Below, piece after piece: positions 1-9,044 of a stretch of DNA of 64,000 nt. How positions within the stretch are numbered: the first letter of the stretch is position 1; each line of letters opens with the position of its first letter. The notes beneath the pieces are model-generated. The model did no database searches, had not been told where the DNA came from, and saw nothing but the letters and a program-made list of their open reading frames with translations. A program made the translations under genes and the position numbers. Source of the DNA: UBA1672 sp050633505 (GTDB lineage: Bacteria; Pseudomonadota; Alphaproteobacteria; Micavibrionales; Micavibrionaceae); the NCBI GenBank assembly GCA_050633505.1, contig JBOEGQ010000004.1:434001-498000 (forward strand), read 5' to 3'.

Positions 1-490
1 TTATAAAAACCGTACTATCACAATGCATAAGCTGCTCAGACTTAAATTTAGCACTACGCCCACCGACGCTTCCATCCAAAGGCAGAGTTAGCATGTAGAT
101 TGCGTGCGATGTGTCCTTTACCCGCGCGGAACGACCGTCTTGTGCAATATCAACTGACACAATTGTACTTTTTAACTTAACAGGATACCCAGCCTTATAG
201 CCAGCTTGTGTTGCTTGTAAAACCTTACCTTTACTATGGGTAACCGTTTCTTTTGCAGGCTCTTGTCCCTTAATATATGTGGTCGCATTTACAGTAATTT
301 TCGCTTCATCCCCTATATGCTTTTTGAAAAATGCCATTGTCTCCTCCCCCCCTTTTAACTGCACTTTCGTACTTACATCATAGTATTCCTGAATAGAATC
401 CCTTGTTAAACGATCCGCAGCATAAGACGGTAATGCCGACACCGAAAGACATGTACAAACAAGCAATAAACGAGAGGAAACACGAAACAT
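1..490 (-). CDS. secreted protein of unknown function (C-terminus cut by window edge)
   Basis: An open frame reads leftward from ATG at 490 and is still open at base 2, giving 163 residues with no stop. The first 25 residues form a signal peptide: Arg after the start, a Leu/Val/Cys-rich core, and an Ala-rich end (SYA-AD) that fits signal peptidase I cleavage. The mature part is hydrophilic and lacks motifs I recognise. The pattern of a small exported protein with a TIYxKG-like segment and alternating strands would fit a periplasmic beta-rich domain, but this is inference. It is divergent from flhF across about 124 bases that must hold both promoters. Confidence 0.75.
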   Translation of the reverse strand, partial: MFRVSSRLLLVCTCLSVSALPSYAADRLTRDSIQEYYDVSTKVQLKGGEETMAFFKKHIGDEAKITVNATTYIKGQEPAKETVTHSKGKVLQATQAGYKAGYPVKLKSTIVSVDIAQDGRSARVKDTSHAIYMLTLPLDGSVGGRSAKFKSEQLMHCDSTVFI

Positions 491-614
491 ACCAATACCC
501 TTTTTCAAAAAATGATAAAATTTTCTTAGGAACTATAGCATTTTTTTGCTGTTATGCTCTAGAATAGTGACCTTAGACCACTTATACTAATAGATGATTC
601 GAGTATAACTTTCC

Positions 615-1658
615 ATGCGCCTTAAAACTTTTCACGCAGATACAATGACCGAAGCGATGCAGATGATACGAGACAGTATGGGCGAAGAAGCCATTATTGT
701 TGCGACAGGTGAAGAGCCTACAGGTCGCGGTGTACGTGTGACAGCCGCGGTAGAGCCGCCTGCCTTTGAGATCGGGGAAGAAGGCATTGCCAGTGGTAAT
801 AGTTGGCTTCAATATGATGATGAGCACGACGAAAATAATATTGCCGAGGAATTAACCGAGGTTATGCTGCGTCACTGTGTTCCCGAGGACGTAATGGATC
901 ACATGATCTCATGCGCGACCGTTATGGGCTACGACGATATTGGTGTCGCATTGGTTTCCACTATTGAGGAATTATTCACTTTCCGTCCTCTTCCTTCACG
1001 CAGTTATAAAAAGCCGATTATGATGATCGGGCCACCGGGTTCGGGGAAAACGTTGGCCGTGGCAAAATTAGCGGCACGTAGCACATTAAACAATATGAAT
1101 GTTGGAGTTGTTTCCACAGATACCGTTCGCGCAGGTGGTGTAGAACAATTACAAGCCTTCACAGATTTGTTGAAAATTAACTTACAAAAAGCCCAAAATA
1201 CGCAAGACCTGCGCATGATTACAGAAGAGCTTGTCCCGCATAAGGATCAAGTCATTATTGATACGTCCGGTCTTAACCCCTTTGATAAAAGCGATGTAAA
1301 GGTCCTTGCCAAGATTATAGGCTGCATTGATTGCCGCCCTGCTCTGGTTCTGCCGGCTGGTATTGATGCCGATGAAGCCGGCGAGATGGCACGTGTCTTT
1401 GCAACAATCGGAGCAACAGAGATTATTTCCACCCGCGTGGACATCGCACGTCGCCTCGGTAATCTGTTATCTGCTGCGCATCAAGGAAGCTTAAGCTTCT
1501 CTGATTTCAGCGATACACCAAAAGTGGCACAAGGTTTGAATGCACTTACCCCAAGAGGTTTGGCAGAATTATTAATGCCACGCCTGTATCAATCTGAAAA
1601 AACTGCTATAATGGCCGAGAAAACCGGACATATGCGGGCGAAAAAAACAGGAATTTAA
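615..1658 (+). CDS. flhF: flagellar biosynthesis SRP-type GTPase FlhF
   Basis: FlhF is the third SRP GTPase and marks the site of polar flagellum assembly. The protein has 347 residues, a family-like length: an N-terminal B region (start MRLKTFHADTMTEAM), an N domain, and a GTPase domain with a G1 loop GPPGSGKT at residues 139-146. The switch motif DTVRAGGVEQLQAF is typical of the family. The usual DTAG/DTSG motif appears as DTSG at about residue 215. The gene is followed 4 bases later by flhG, the normal partner pair. The start at 615 gives the conserved FlhF N-terminus. Confidence 0.95.
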   Translation: MRLKTFHADTMTEAMQMIRDSMGEEAIIVATGEEPTGRGVRVTAAVEPPAFEIGEEGIASGNSWLQYDDEHDENNIAEELTEVMLRHCVPEDVMDHMISCATVMGYDDIGVALVSTIEELFTFRPLPSRSYKKPIMMIGPPGSGKTLAVAKLAARSTLNNMNVGVVSTDTVRAGGVEQLQAFTDLLKINLQKAQNTQDLRMITEELVPHKDQVIIDTSGLNPFDKSDVKVLAKIIGCIDCRPALVLPAGIDADEAGEMARVFATIGATEIISTRVDIARRLGNLLSAAHQGSLSFSDFSDTPKVAQGLNALTPRGLAELLMPRLYQSEKTAIMAEKTGHMRAKKTGI

Positions 1659-1662
1659 AACA

Positions 1663-2496
1663 ATGAGTGAACAATCTGCCAGCAAATCCACACCATCAAC
1701 CGGACACCCGACGTTTAAACGCGGATCAAACGTCATAGCGGTGGCCAGCGGAAAAGGTGGTGTCGGAAAAACATGGTTTTCGATTACACTGGCGCATGCG
1801 CTAACAAAAATGGGGAAAAAGGTTCTTCTCTTTGATGGTGACCTGGGCTTGGCGAATGTCGATGTTCAACTGGGATTGATGCCAAAACGTGACCTAAATG
1901 ATGTTATTCGCGGACGCTTGGGGCTAGATAAAGTCATACAAACATATGAAGATGGTGGATTCGACATTGTTGCCGGACGTTCCGGGCAAGCATCTCTTTC
2001 TGCTTTGCCAAGCCAAAGGCTTGGTCTGTTGCGCGATCAACTTATGGAAGTTGCATCAAGTTATGATGTCGTCATTGCCGATCTTGGCGCTGGCGTTGAC
2101 CGTACAGTGCGTATGCTCTCTGCAACGGCAAGCAGCACAATGCTTATCACAACGGATGAACCGACATCCCTGACAGATGCCTATGCCTTTATCAAACTTG
2201 GTAATGCCGCGGGCATGTCGAAAAACATCAACATCGTTGTGAATATGGTCTCCAGTATTACAGAAGGTGAGAAGACGTACAAAACCCTCTTAAAGGCCTG
2301 TAAAAATTTCTTACGCCTCTCCCCGCCATTGGCCGGTATGGTTCGTGTCGATCCAAAGGTAAAGGAAACCATTCGTAGTCAAACACCGATTCTAATCCGC
2401 TCACCTAATGCAGATGCGGCTCTAGACGTTGAGAAAATTGCAAAACTCGTCTGGCATAATGTCCAAAATGCACAGCGCCGCGCCGCAGAAGCATAA
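1663..2496 (+). CDS. flhG: flagellum number regulator FlhG (MinD/ParA-type ATPase)
   Basis: This MinD-family ATPase limits flagellar number and works with FlhF at the pole. The 277-residue protein carries a deviant Walker A motif (GKGGVGKT, about residues 30-37) with the signature lysine, followed by FDGDLGLANVDVQLG, the hallmark FlhG/FleN segment. A Walker B-like stretch (DVVIADLGAGVD) lies near residue 140. It is co-transcribed with flhF (4-base gap). It is also annotated as FleN, YlxH or MinD2 in other genomes. No feature distinguishes it from a plain MinD except the GDLGLANVD segment and the flhF neighbourhood. Confidence 0.92.
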   Translation: MSEQSASKSTPSTGHPTFKRGSNVIAVASGKGGVGKTWFSITLAHALTKMGKKVLLFDGDLGLANVDVQLGLMPKRDLNDVIRGRLGLDKVIQTYEDGGFDIVAGRSGQASLSALPSQRLGLLRDQLMEVASSYDVVIADLGAGVDRTVRMLSATASSTMLITTDEPTSLTDAYAFIKLGNAAGMSKNINIVVNMVSSITEGEKTYKTLLKACKNFLRLSPPLAGMVRVDPKVKETIRSQTPILIRSPNADAALDVEKIAKLVWHNVQNAQRRAAEA

Positions 2497-2537
2497 AATT
2501 CATTCTTTTCTTATATTTTTACGCTACACTTATATAT

Positions 2538-4433
2538 ATGAGTGACGGCGGATTTATAGCACCACCTGTTTTAAGCCAGATACCGACGGCAGAAAAAAGC
2601 GCACATAGCGTAATTGCCGTTAAGATACTGGAAATTCCTGCTGCCCTTTCCAATCAGAATGCCCCCCCATCACTTACGGGAAAGATTCTTCAACACTTAT
2701 CCGGAAACAATGCCGTGATCACAACACATCACGGAAAAATAACCGTGAAAGCGCCGAATATCGTCAAAATACCAGTAGGCGAATCCATTCAACTCACCAT
2801 TAATACAACGGATACAGGCACACCAACGTCAAACGCCACGTTGGAAATCAATAAAAATCACGTCGTGCAGCCAAGGGAAACCGCAACGGCCGTACTAACC
2901 ACGACAACCTATAAGCCCGATATCACAACCAACCAACTCTTACACGGACAACCAAAGCACCTCGTTGTTCAAACAAGTACACAAGATTTACAAAACCTTG
3001 TGCCCGGCACCAACAACACAACACTTACACAATTAAGAGTGCCGCAAAATCAACTCATATTAAACACACCCCATATTAGTGAATACACCGCAAAAACAGC
3101 AGATGCCGCCCCCCTGATCACCACAGGTAAAATAACCCCGTCACCGCAACAACCCAATATACAAAACACCTCAGCAGGCCATAATTATATCTCTTCGCAA
3201 GTCAACCTTACCCATCAACCGGCACAAACAAAGCCGGTTACCTTGACCTCTATTTCAAACACGCAAAACAGCCTGGCTGCAAACATTAATACACAACAAC
3301 CAATCGTACATTCCCATACGATTCAAGCATCTCCTGATAACATATTGCAGACGAACAGGCCGCCACCCCCTCCACAGATAAAGCCCAACATCACACAAAT
3401 ACAGGTAACACAGGTCAGAGAACAAAGCGCACCTCCGCCCCTGACGCAATCACCAGTCACGACAACGAATCAACCTCTCCGCACCATTCCTGATGGACGT
3501 GCAGGAGAAGTGCGTGCGACAGTTATCGGCTTTACAAAAGAACAACATTTCCCTGTGCTTCGCATTGATACGCATACAACGCAGTATACATCACCACAAC
3601 GACAGCAGCACATCACACTACAAAGCACTGTACGTGATCTGTCATCGGGTACAAAAATCACCCTTATTCCAACGTCACCCCCTTCTGCCTCGACCGCGCC
3701 AACACAGAGCATTGCGCCCATCACACCACCACCACCACATAGCGCATTTTTTCTAACCCCTGAAAGCTGGCCTGTTATGGCAGAACTAGAACAAAGCCTT
3801 CATCAAATTGCACCGCAGATCGCGCAGAATTTCCATGCAATGATCCCAACACCTAGCACTCCAACACAAATGAATGCGGCCAGTTTGTTCTTCCTCGCCG
3901 CGATACGAGTAGGAGATATGCAAGGATGGATTGGTGAGAAGGCTCATAATACCCTTAGCAATATGGGTAAAACGGACGTTCTTAATCGAGCCGGTAACGA
4001 ATTCCTTACCATGATGCGTATGAATAATGAACCCGTATCCCAAGAATGGAAAAGCCTTCCTCTGCCTATAGCATGGCAAGATGACATCCAAAAAACCGTC
4101 ATACATTACCGTAGGGAAGACACATCAGAACATGACGAATCCATTCAAGGCGGCAACAAGACCCGCTTCATTATGGATCTAAACCTCAGTCAGATTGGAG
4201 ACATACAGATAGACGGCCTCTTTTCCGACGCCATGAATAATAACAAAAATTTGGATCTGATCATTCGAAGCGAGCAACACTTCAGCAAAGCCATGCAACT
4301 TCAGATGAAAGACCTTTATACCACAGCAATGGAGAATTCCGGCTTGGCCGGCGCATTATCTTTTCAGGAAAAAACAGAAAAATGGGTGAATATTGCCTAT
4401 GACTCGCGACCGGAATACGAACAAAATGTATAG
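2538..4433 (+). CDS. Pro/Thr/Gln-rich protein, candidate divergent flagellar hook-length control protein (FliK-like)
   Basis: A 631-residue protein begins 41 bases after flhG. Residues 1 to about 400 are low-complexity, rich in Pro, Thr, Gln and Asn, with few aromatic or charged residues, as in a disordered ruler. The last 110 residues are folded-looking. The segment FIMDLNLSQIGDIQIDGLF followed by an amphipathic region and a Leu/Met-rich helix resembles the FliK C-terminal pattern (L-x-L-x-P-x-L-G-x-I-x-V, then a helix ending in Gly-Leu). Position next to flhF-flhG and facing fliJ-fliI supports a flagellar role. The Flg_hook assignment is by pattern only. Confidence 0.5.
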   Translation: MSDGGFIAPPVLSQIPTAEKSAHSVIAVKILEIPAALSNQNAPPSLTGKILQHLSGNNAVITTHHGKITVKAPNIVKIPVGESIQLTINTTDTGTPTSNATLEINKNHVVQPRETATAVLTTTTYKPDITTNQLLHGQPKHLVVQTSTQDLQNLVPGTNNTTLTQLRVPQNQLILNTPHISEYTAKTADAAPLITTGKITPSPQQPNIQNTSAGHNYISSQVNLTHQPAQTKPVTLTSISNTQNSLAANINTQQPIVHSHTIQASPDNILQTNRPPPPPQIKPNITQIQVTQVREQSAPPPLTQSPVTTTNQPLRTIPDGRAGEVRATVIGFTKEQHFPVLRIDTHTTQYTSPQRQQHITLQSTVRDLSSGTKITLIPTSPPSASTAPTQSIAPITPPPPHSAFFLTPESWPVMAELEQSLHQIAPQIAQNFHAMIPTPSTPTQMNAASLFFLAAIRVGDMQGWIGEKAHNTLSNMGKTDVLNRAGNEFLTMMRMNNEPVSQEWKSLPLPIAWQDDIQKTVIHYRREDTSEHDESIQGGNKTRFIMDLNLSQIGDIQIDGLFSDAMNNNKNLDLIIRSEQHFSKAMQLQMKDLYTTAMENSGLAGALSFQEKTEKWVNIAYDSRPEYEQNV

Positions 4434-4445
4434 AGCTGATCTACT

Positions 4446-4868
4446 CTAATCCTTTCTGTCTCGTAAAAATCCATTGATTGCCGCTTCATCAAGGAAATCC
4501 ATTTCCTTCTTCTCTATCTCTGCAAGATGCTCTGCCTTACGGCGTTCATCAATAATTTCTATTTTTTTCAAATCTCCGAATGCTTCGCGCACATCGTCTT
4601 GTGCTATCGCAATTCTCTTTTCCAGTTTCGCGCGCTTTTGATCAAGACCTTCAAGTTTATTATCAACATTTTGAGAATAGGATGCGAAGAACCCCTGTAA
4701 CATTGGATCTGCCTCTTTTGCCTTTTCTCGCTCTATCGCACGCTGTGTCTCCAGACTATCCCGCTCTATCTGCAATTGGTCTGCCTGCTTATATAGCTCA
4801 GACAGCGCCTTCTGCTTTTCTTCAACCGTATGCCTGCGCACACGTATCAGGGAATCCAGATCAGCCAT
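4446..4868 (-). CDS. fliJ: flagellar export chaperone FliJ
   Basis: The 140-residue protein is almost wholly charged heptad-like helix (long runs of Glu, Lys, Gln and Arg), as expected of FliJ, the coiled-coil stalk subunit that inserts in the FliI ATPase ring and moves with export chaperones. Length matches the family. It follows fliI on the same strand with a 73-base gap, and it converges tail to tail with the FliK-like gene, leaving only 12 bases between stops. Sequence identity in FliJ is always low, so the call rests on coiled-coil character, size and the fliI neighbour. Confidence 0.85.
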   Translation of the reverse strand: MADLDSLIRVRRHTVEEKQKALSELYKQADQLQIERDSLETQRAIEREKAKEADPMLQGFFASYSQNVDNKLEGLDQKRAKLEKRIAIAQDDVREAFGDLKKIEIIDERRKAEHLAEIEKKEMDFLDEAAINGFLRDRKD

Positions 4869-4898
4869 GAATTTTCAACTCCTGCACGCGTTCAATCA

Positions 4899-4933
4899 CA
4901 AGATCAGACGGTAGATGTCTTTTTCTGATCTTG
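4899..4933 (-). other. 9-bp inverted repeat between fliI and fliJ
   Basis: CAAGATCAG (4899-4907) and CTGATCTTG (4925-4933) are exact reverse complements separated by 17 bases, in the 73-base gap between the fliI stop and the fliJ start. No U-run follows on the minus strand, so it is not a standard terminator. It could tune fliJ expression relative to fliI or protect the mRNA. Confidence 0.35.
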
Positions 4934-4941
4934 ATCATCTC

Positions 4942-6303
4942 CTACCCCCCACGTGCATTCGCAAGGATCAGGTCAAGCTGTTTAAACCCTTCTGCAATTC
5001 GGGTGCTGTCATCCTTATTCTGCGTCAAGAATGCCTCTATTTTCGGGTAAAGCTTAATCGCCTCATCGACAGCCGGGTCACTGCCCTTACGATATGCACC
5101 AAGACGGATAAGCTCAGACATATCCTCATATGTTGTAATAATTTGTTTCGCACGTCGTAAAGTTTCATTTTGTGGCGGTGTAATCGCCCCCGGTAAAGAA
5201 CGAGAAACAGATTTCAGTACATTAATCGCAGGATAGCGTCCACGATCTGCAATCTCACGCTCCATAACAATGTGCCCATCAATCATACCACGCACAGCAT
5301 CCGATACGGGTTCATTATGGTCATCCCCCTCAACCAAGACAGAGAAAATTCCCGTAATAGATCCTTGATCGGGGCCTCCCGGCCCTGCTCGTTCTAATAG
5401 TCTGGCAAGCTCTCCAAACGTTGTGGGGGGATAGCCCTTCGTTGTTGGTGGTTCCCCTGCACTTAAGCCAATCTCACGCTGCGCCATTGCAAAACGGGTA
5501 AGGGAATCAATCATACAAAGAACGTTTTTACCCTGATCCCTAAAATATTCCGCCAAAGCCAAGGTCGTATAGGCCGCCTGCCGACGCATCAAGGCGGGTT
5601 CATCTCCCGTTGCAACAACAACGACAGAACGCGCAAGCCCGTCTTCACCAAGATCATCCTCTATAAATTCCTGCACTTCACGTCCACGTTCCCCGACAAG
5701 GCCGATAATTGATACATCCGCCGCTGTATATCGCGCCATCATAGACAGAGACACGGACTTTCCGACACCCGAACCGGCAAAGATACCCATTCTCTGCCCT
5801 TCACATGTTGCCAAAAACGTATTAACCGCCCGCACACCAAGGTCAAGCTGCTTCCCGAGCCGTTGACGAGAATGCGGGGGTGGTGGCTTATTACGTAACG
5901 GCGCGGCAGTAACACCGTGCGGTAATCCCCCTTTTCCATCTATCGGATCAGCCAATCCATTCACCACACGTCCAAGCCAAGCATCTGACGGGTAAATCGC
6001 CGGTGCACTTTTTTGCACCACAGCAACACAGCCCAAACCAACACCTTCTAGCGTCCCAAACGGCATCAATAGTGCCTGTCCGTCACGGAAACCAATGACC
6101 TCACACGGAATATCGACATCCTCAGACGGACGTAAATGCACCATCGCCCCAATCGTAAGAGAAGCGCCAAACCCCGAAATTTCGACCAAAAGTCCAAGAA
6201 TTTTCGTAACACGGCCAAAGACCTCCCGCTCAGGGATAGAATCAACAGCGCGCTCAACTTGTTTATATAAACGATCCATCGCAAAAGGCCTTTCGATTTT
6301 CAT
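4942..6303 (-). CDS. fliI: flagellar type III export ATPase FliI
   Basis: FliI is the F1-beta-like ATPase that energises flagellar protein export. The 453-residue protein has Walker A GSGVGKS at residues 177-183, the family segment IGLVGERGREVQEF, a Walker B region ending in MIDSLTRFAMAQREI, and the GYPPTTFGELARLLERAG block, all in the expected order. The ATG at 6303 is chosen over an upstream TTG at 6333, since AGGA lies about nine bases before it. The gene is divergent from ctrA and followed by fliJ. Confidence 0.97.
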   Translation of the reverse strand: MKIERPFAMDRLYKQVERAVDSIPEREVFGRVTKILGLLVEISGFGASLTIGAMVHLRPSEDVDIPCEVIGFRDGQALLMPFGTLEGVGLGCVAVVQKSAPAIYPSDAWLGRVVNGLADPIDGKGGLPHGVTAAPLRNKPPPPHSRQRLGKQLDLGVRAVNTFLATCEGQRMGIFAGSGVGKSVSLSMMARYTAADVSIIGLVGERGREVQEFIEDDLGEDGLARSVVVVATGDEPALMRRQAAYTTLALAEYFRDQGKNVLCMIDSLTRFAMAQREIGLSAGEPPTTKGYPPTTFGELARLLERAGPGGPDQGSITGIFSVLVEGDDHNEPVSDAVRGMIDGHIVMEREIADRGRYPAINVLKSVSRSLPGAITPPQNETLRRAKQIITTYEDMSELIRLGAYRKGSDPAVDEAIKLYPKIEAFLTQNKDDSTRIAEGFKQLDLILANARGG

Positions 6304-6399
6304 TATTGCTATCCTACCGCGATACGATAGCAATTACAAAAGATTGAACAACACAGGGTAATATATTCAAAAAAATAAATATAAGGGGGAAAACAATTT

Positions 6400-6446
6400 G
6401 TTAACCTTTTTAATATTTGTTAATATATTTGTTAATAAAGGTTAAC
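6400..6446. promoter_or_regulatory. TTAA half-site array and 10-bp inverted repeat in the ctrA/fliI intergenic region
   Basis: Five TTAA tetramers start at 6401, 6410, 6420, 6432 and 6442, so spacing is 9 to 12 bases, close to one helical turn. The outer ends form an exact inverted repeat, GTTAACCTTT (6400-6409) and AAAGGTTAAC (6437-6446). CtrA of Caulobacter binds paired TTAA half-sites (TTAA-N7-TTAA; established knowledge). The spacings here are 5, 6, 8 and 6 bases between tetramers rather than a strict 7. The array lies 41-87 bases before the ctrA ATG and on the fliI upstream side, so autoregulation and control of fliI are plausible. Confidence 0.6.
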
Positions 6447-6486
6447 GCTACACTATGTAGCTTAAAAACATCAAAAGGATTAAAAC

Positions 6487-7191
6487 ATGCGTGTTCTTTT
6501 AGTCGAAGATGACAGCTCAACATCAAAAAGCATCGAACTTATGCTGAAATCAGAAGGGTATATTATCGATGCAACCGATTTAGGCGAAGATGGGCTAGAT
6601 TTAGGGAAAATCTACGACTATGACATCATCATTCTGGATCTTATGCTACCGGATATGGATGGATACGATGTATTAAAAGCCTTCCGCGCCGCAAAAGTCG
6701 AAACCCCTATTCTCATTCTGTCCGGTTTAACTGAATTGGACAATAAATTGAAAGGCCTTGGCTTTGGTGCAGATGACTATCTTACAAAGCCATTTGATAA
6801 GCGTGAGCTTGTTGCCCGCATTCAGGCCATTGTCCGCAGATCACAAGGACATGCACAAAGCATCATTGAAACAGGTGAGGTAAAAGTTAACCTTGATACC
6901 AGAACAATCGAAGCAAGTGGAAAGCCCCTGCATCTAACCGGAAAAGAATACGGTATTCTTGAACTTCTTTCCCTACGTAAAGGCTCTACCCTAACGAAGG
7001 AAATGTTCCTAAACCATCTCTATGGCGGTATGGATGAACCGGAAGCAAAGATTATTGACGTCTTTATCTGTAAGCTCCGCAAAAAACTGGCCGATGCAAC
7101 TGATGGATCGAACTATATCGAAACCGTTTGGGGACGTGGTTATGTTCTGCGTGACCCGCATGAGGATAAGAAAAAGGCTGCAAACGGCTAA
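6487..7191 (+). CDS. ctrA: cell-cycle response regulator CtrA
   Basis: CtrA is the master cell-cycle and motility transcription factor of alphaproteobacteria. The 234-residue protein has an N-terminal receiver (MRVLLVEDD acidic pair, phospho-Asp in LDLMLPDMDGYDV near residue 51, conserved Lys in TKPFDKRELVARIQAIVRRS) and a C-terminal winged-helix domain ending in IETVWGRGYVLRDP. The GKEYGILELLSLRKG and NHLYGGMDEPE segments are characteristic of CtrA rather than generic OmpR regulators. ChpT, its upstream phosphotransferase, is encoded at 38708. The gene is single, with a promoter region of TTAA sites and its own terminator. Confidence 0.97.
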   Translation: MRVLLVEDDSSTSKSIELMLKSEGYIIDATDLGEDGLDLGKIYDYDIIILDLMLPDMDGYDVLKAFRAAKVETPILILSGLTELDNKLKGLGFGADDYLTKPFDKRELVARIQAIVRRSQGHAQSIIETGEVKVNLDTRTIEASGKPLHLTGKEYGILELLSLRKGSTLTKEMFLNHLYGGMDEPEAKIIDVFICKLRKKLADATDGSNYIETVWGRGYVLRDPHEDKKKAANG

Positions 7192-7223
7192 ACCTATCTG
7201 AAACCAGATTATTAATAAGTATA

Positions 7224-7254
7224 AAAGCACGAAATATACCGCGTGCTTTTTTCT
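7224..7254 (+). terminator. rho-independent terminator after ctrA
   Basis: AAAAGCACG (7224-7232) pairs with CGTGCTTTT (7243-7251) around a 10-base loop, and the T-run extends to 7253. It ends the ctrA transcript 33 bases after its stop. Confidence 0.85.
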
Positions 7255-7298
7255 TTTGCCTCTTCACCTTCTGTTTCTTTTCAACTAATGTGTCGCGC

Positions 7299-7880
7299 AT
7301 GGATATTATTAAAAACAACATTGCCAATATTTTAACCATTAGCAGGCTTTTCCTTCTTCCTGTTATTATTGCCCTTTTCTATGCAGAAAGTAGTTGGGGA
7401 GGTTTTGCTATATGGCTTTGCCTATTCTTCTATATCATCGCCTCCATAACAGATTATTTTGATGGATATATTGCAAGAAAACTAAATCAAATCAGTGCAT
7501 TCGGGACTTTTCTTGATCCAATATCTGATAAAATTTTTGTATCCAGCCTTTTAATTCTGCTTACCGCATTTGGGAAGATTGATGGACTATGGCTTATTTG
7601 CGTTATTCTGATTTTTGCACGTGAATTTATGATCTCGGGACTGCGTGAATTTTTAGGCCCTAAAAACGTCAAGGTTCCGGTAACGCGTCTTGCGAAATGG
7701 AAAACAGCCACGCAAATGCTAAGTTTAGGTTTTTTGATTATTGGCGGCTACGCCCCCTATGCAAAGGAGTTAGGACTTGTTCTATTACTACTGGCGACAA
7801 TCCTAACACTTATTACCGGTCTGTCTTATATGATTACAGGCTTCAGACATATGAAAGATGAGACAGAAAAAGATGCTTAA
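7299..7880 (+). CDS. pgsA: CDP-diacylglycerol-glycerol-3-phosphate 3-phosphatidyltransferase
   Basis: PgsA transfers a phosphatidyl group from CDP-diacylglycerol to glycerol 3-phosphate in the inner membrane, the committed step to phosphatidylglycerol. The CDP-alcohol phosphotransferase signature D-G-x2-A-R-x8-G-x3-D-x3-D is seen in DGYIARKLNQ..FGTFLDPISDK. Hydrophobic segments before and after give about four to six membrane helices. Length 193 aa is normal. A GTG at 7290 could add three residues. Neither start has a good ribosome binding site, and ATG 7299 is preferred for its MDIIKNNIANILTISR N-terminus. The gene overlaps pyrD by 8 bases. Confidence 0.9.
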   Translation: MDIIKNNIANILTISRLFLLPVIIALFYAESSWGGFAIWLCLFFYIIASITDYFDGYIARKLNQISAFGTFLDPISDKIFVSSLLILLTAFGKIDGLWLICVILIFAREFMISGLREFLGPKNVKVPVTRLAKWKTATQMLSLGFLIIGGYAPYAKELGLVLLLLATILTLITGLSYMITGFRHMKDETEKDA

Positions 7881-8949
7881 CCTTTATAAGATTGTGCGCC
7901 CGGCGCTCTTTAAAATTGATCCTGAAACAGCACACCAAATGACAATAAAAGCTTTACGCAGTGGCGCTTTACGCCCGTGTAAGCACGCGCATTCCGATAT
8001 ATTATCTCAAGATATTTTTGGCCTGTCTTTTAAAAACCCGGTTGGAATGGCCGCTGGTTTCGATAAAAACGCAGAAGTCATTGCCCCCCTATTAGAGCTA
8101 GGGTTTGGCTTTACAGAGGCCGGAACAGTCACCCCCAAACCACAAGGCGGAAACCCGCGCCCACGGATCTTTCGTGAACCGAAAAGCGGCTCTGTCATTA
8201 ACCGCATGGGTTTTCCCAACGGGGGCTTACGCATTTTCAAACCGAACATTGAAGACTTCCTGAATAGCAATAACCGCCCACATGGCGTTATCGGCATCAA
8301 TATCGGTATGAACAAGGAACAAAGTGATCCTGCATCTGATTATTGTCATTTGATTAAAGAGCTTGCCCCCCTTGCCGATTACCTAACCGTGAATATATCC
8401 TCACCAAACACCCCGGGATTGCGTAATTTGCAACAAAAAGAGGCATTAAGTGAGCTAATAGAAAGAATGCAAAACACGCTATCAGAAGTATGCCAAGATA
8501 ACGCCCCCTCACTTTTAATTAAGCTGGCTCCTGATCTGACAGAAGAACAGCAAAAAGAAATCGCAGAAACTCTAGTACATGCAAAAATAGACGGCATTAT
8601 ATTAAGTAACACTACACTTGACCGTCCGGACAGCCTACCGAAAGAGTTTAGAGAACAAACCGGCGGGTTAAGCGGCACATATGTACGTGAAAAATCAACG
8701 GCTGTTATACGCAACTTCTATAAATTAACAGATGGCAACATCCCCATTATCGGCGTTGGCGGTATCTCAACAGCAGAACATGCCTATGAGAAGATAAAGG
8801 CCGGTGCTTCACTCGTTCAACTTTATACGGGTATGATTTATCAAGGCCCCGACATTGCCAATCAGATTAATGCCGGCCTCATTGATCTTCTGGAAAAAGA
8901 CGGATATAGCTCGATCAAAGATGCCATTGGGGTTAGCGCAAATACCTAA
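7873..8949 (+). CDS. pyrD: quinone-dependent dihydroorotate dehydrogenase (class 2)
   Basis: PyrD oxidises dihydroorotate to orotate in pyrimidine synthesis, passing electrons to quinone at the membrane. Class 2 features are visible: an N-terminal membrane-associating helix (LYKIVRPALFKIDPETAH), NPVGMAAGFDKNAE for FMN binding, and NISSPNTPGLRNLQ containing the catalytic Ser region. The C-terminal IGVGGISTAEHAYEKIKAGASLVQLYTG phosphate-binding strand-loop is also present (residues quoted in parts). Length is 358 aa from ATG 7873. An ATG at 7858 in frame is also possible but has its purines too close. It overlaps the end of pgsA, suggesting translational coupling. Confidence 0.95.
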   Translation: MLNLYKIVRPALFKIDPETAHQMTIKALRSGALRPCKHAHSDILSQDIFGLSFKNPVGMAAGFDKNAEVIAPLLELGFGFTEAGTVTPKPQGGNPRPRIFREPKSGSVINRMGFPNGGLRIFKPNIEDFLNSNNRPHGVIGINIGMNKEQSDPASDYCHLIKELAPLADYLTVNISSPNTPGLRNLQQKEALSELIERMQNTLSEVCQDNAPSLLIKLAPDLTEEQQKEIAETLVHAKIDGIILSNTTLDRPDSLPKEFREQTGGLSGTYVREKSTAVIRNFYKLTDGNIPIIGVGGISTAEHAYEKIKAGASLVQLYTGMIYQGPDIANQINAGLIDLLEKDGYSSIKDAIGVSANT

Positions 8950-9044
8950 TAGGCACTATTTTCCTTTGGCACACCTAAATTCTGGCATCGTATTTGCAAC
9001 TCATTATTTCGTGTAACAATGACTAATGAGATATACGAAAGAGT

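Noticed and set aside
5739..5939. Minus-strand ORF inside fliI in another frame
   Set aside because: Shadow of the conserved FliI coding sequence.
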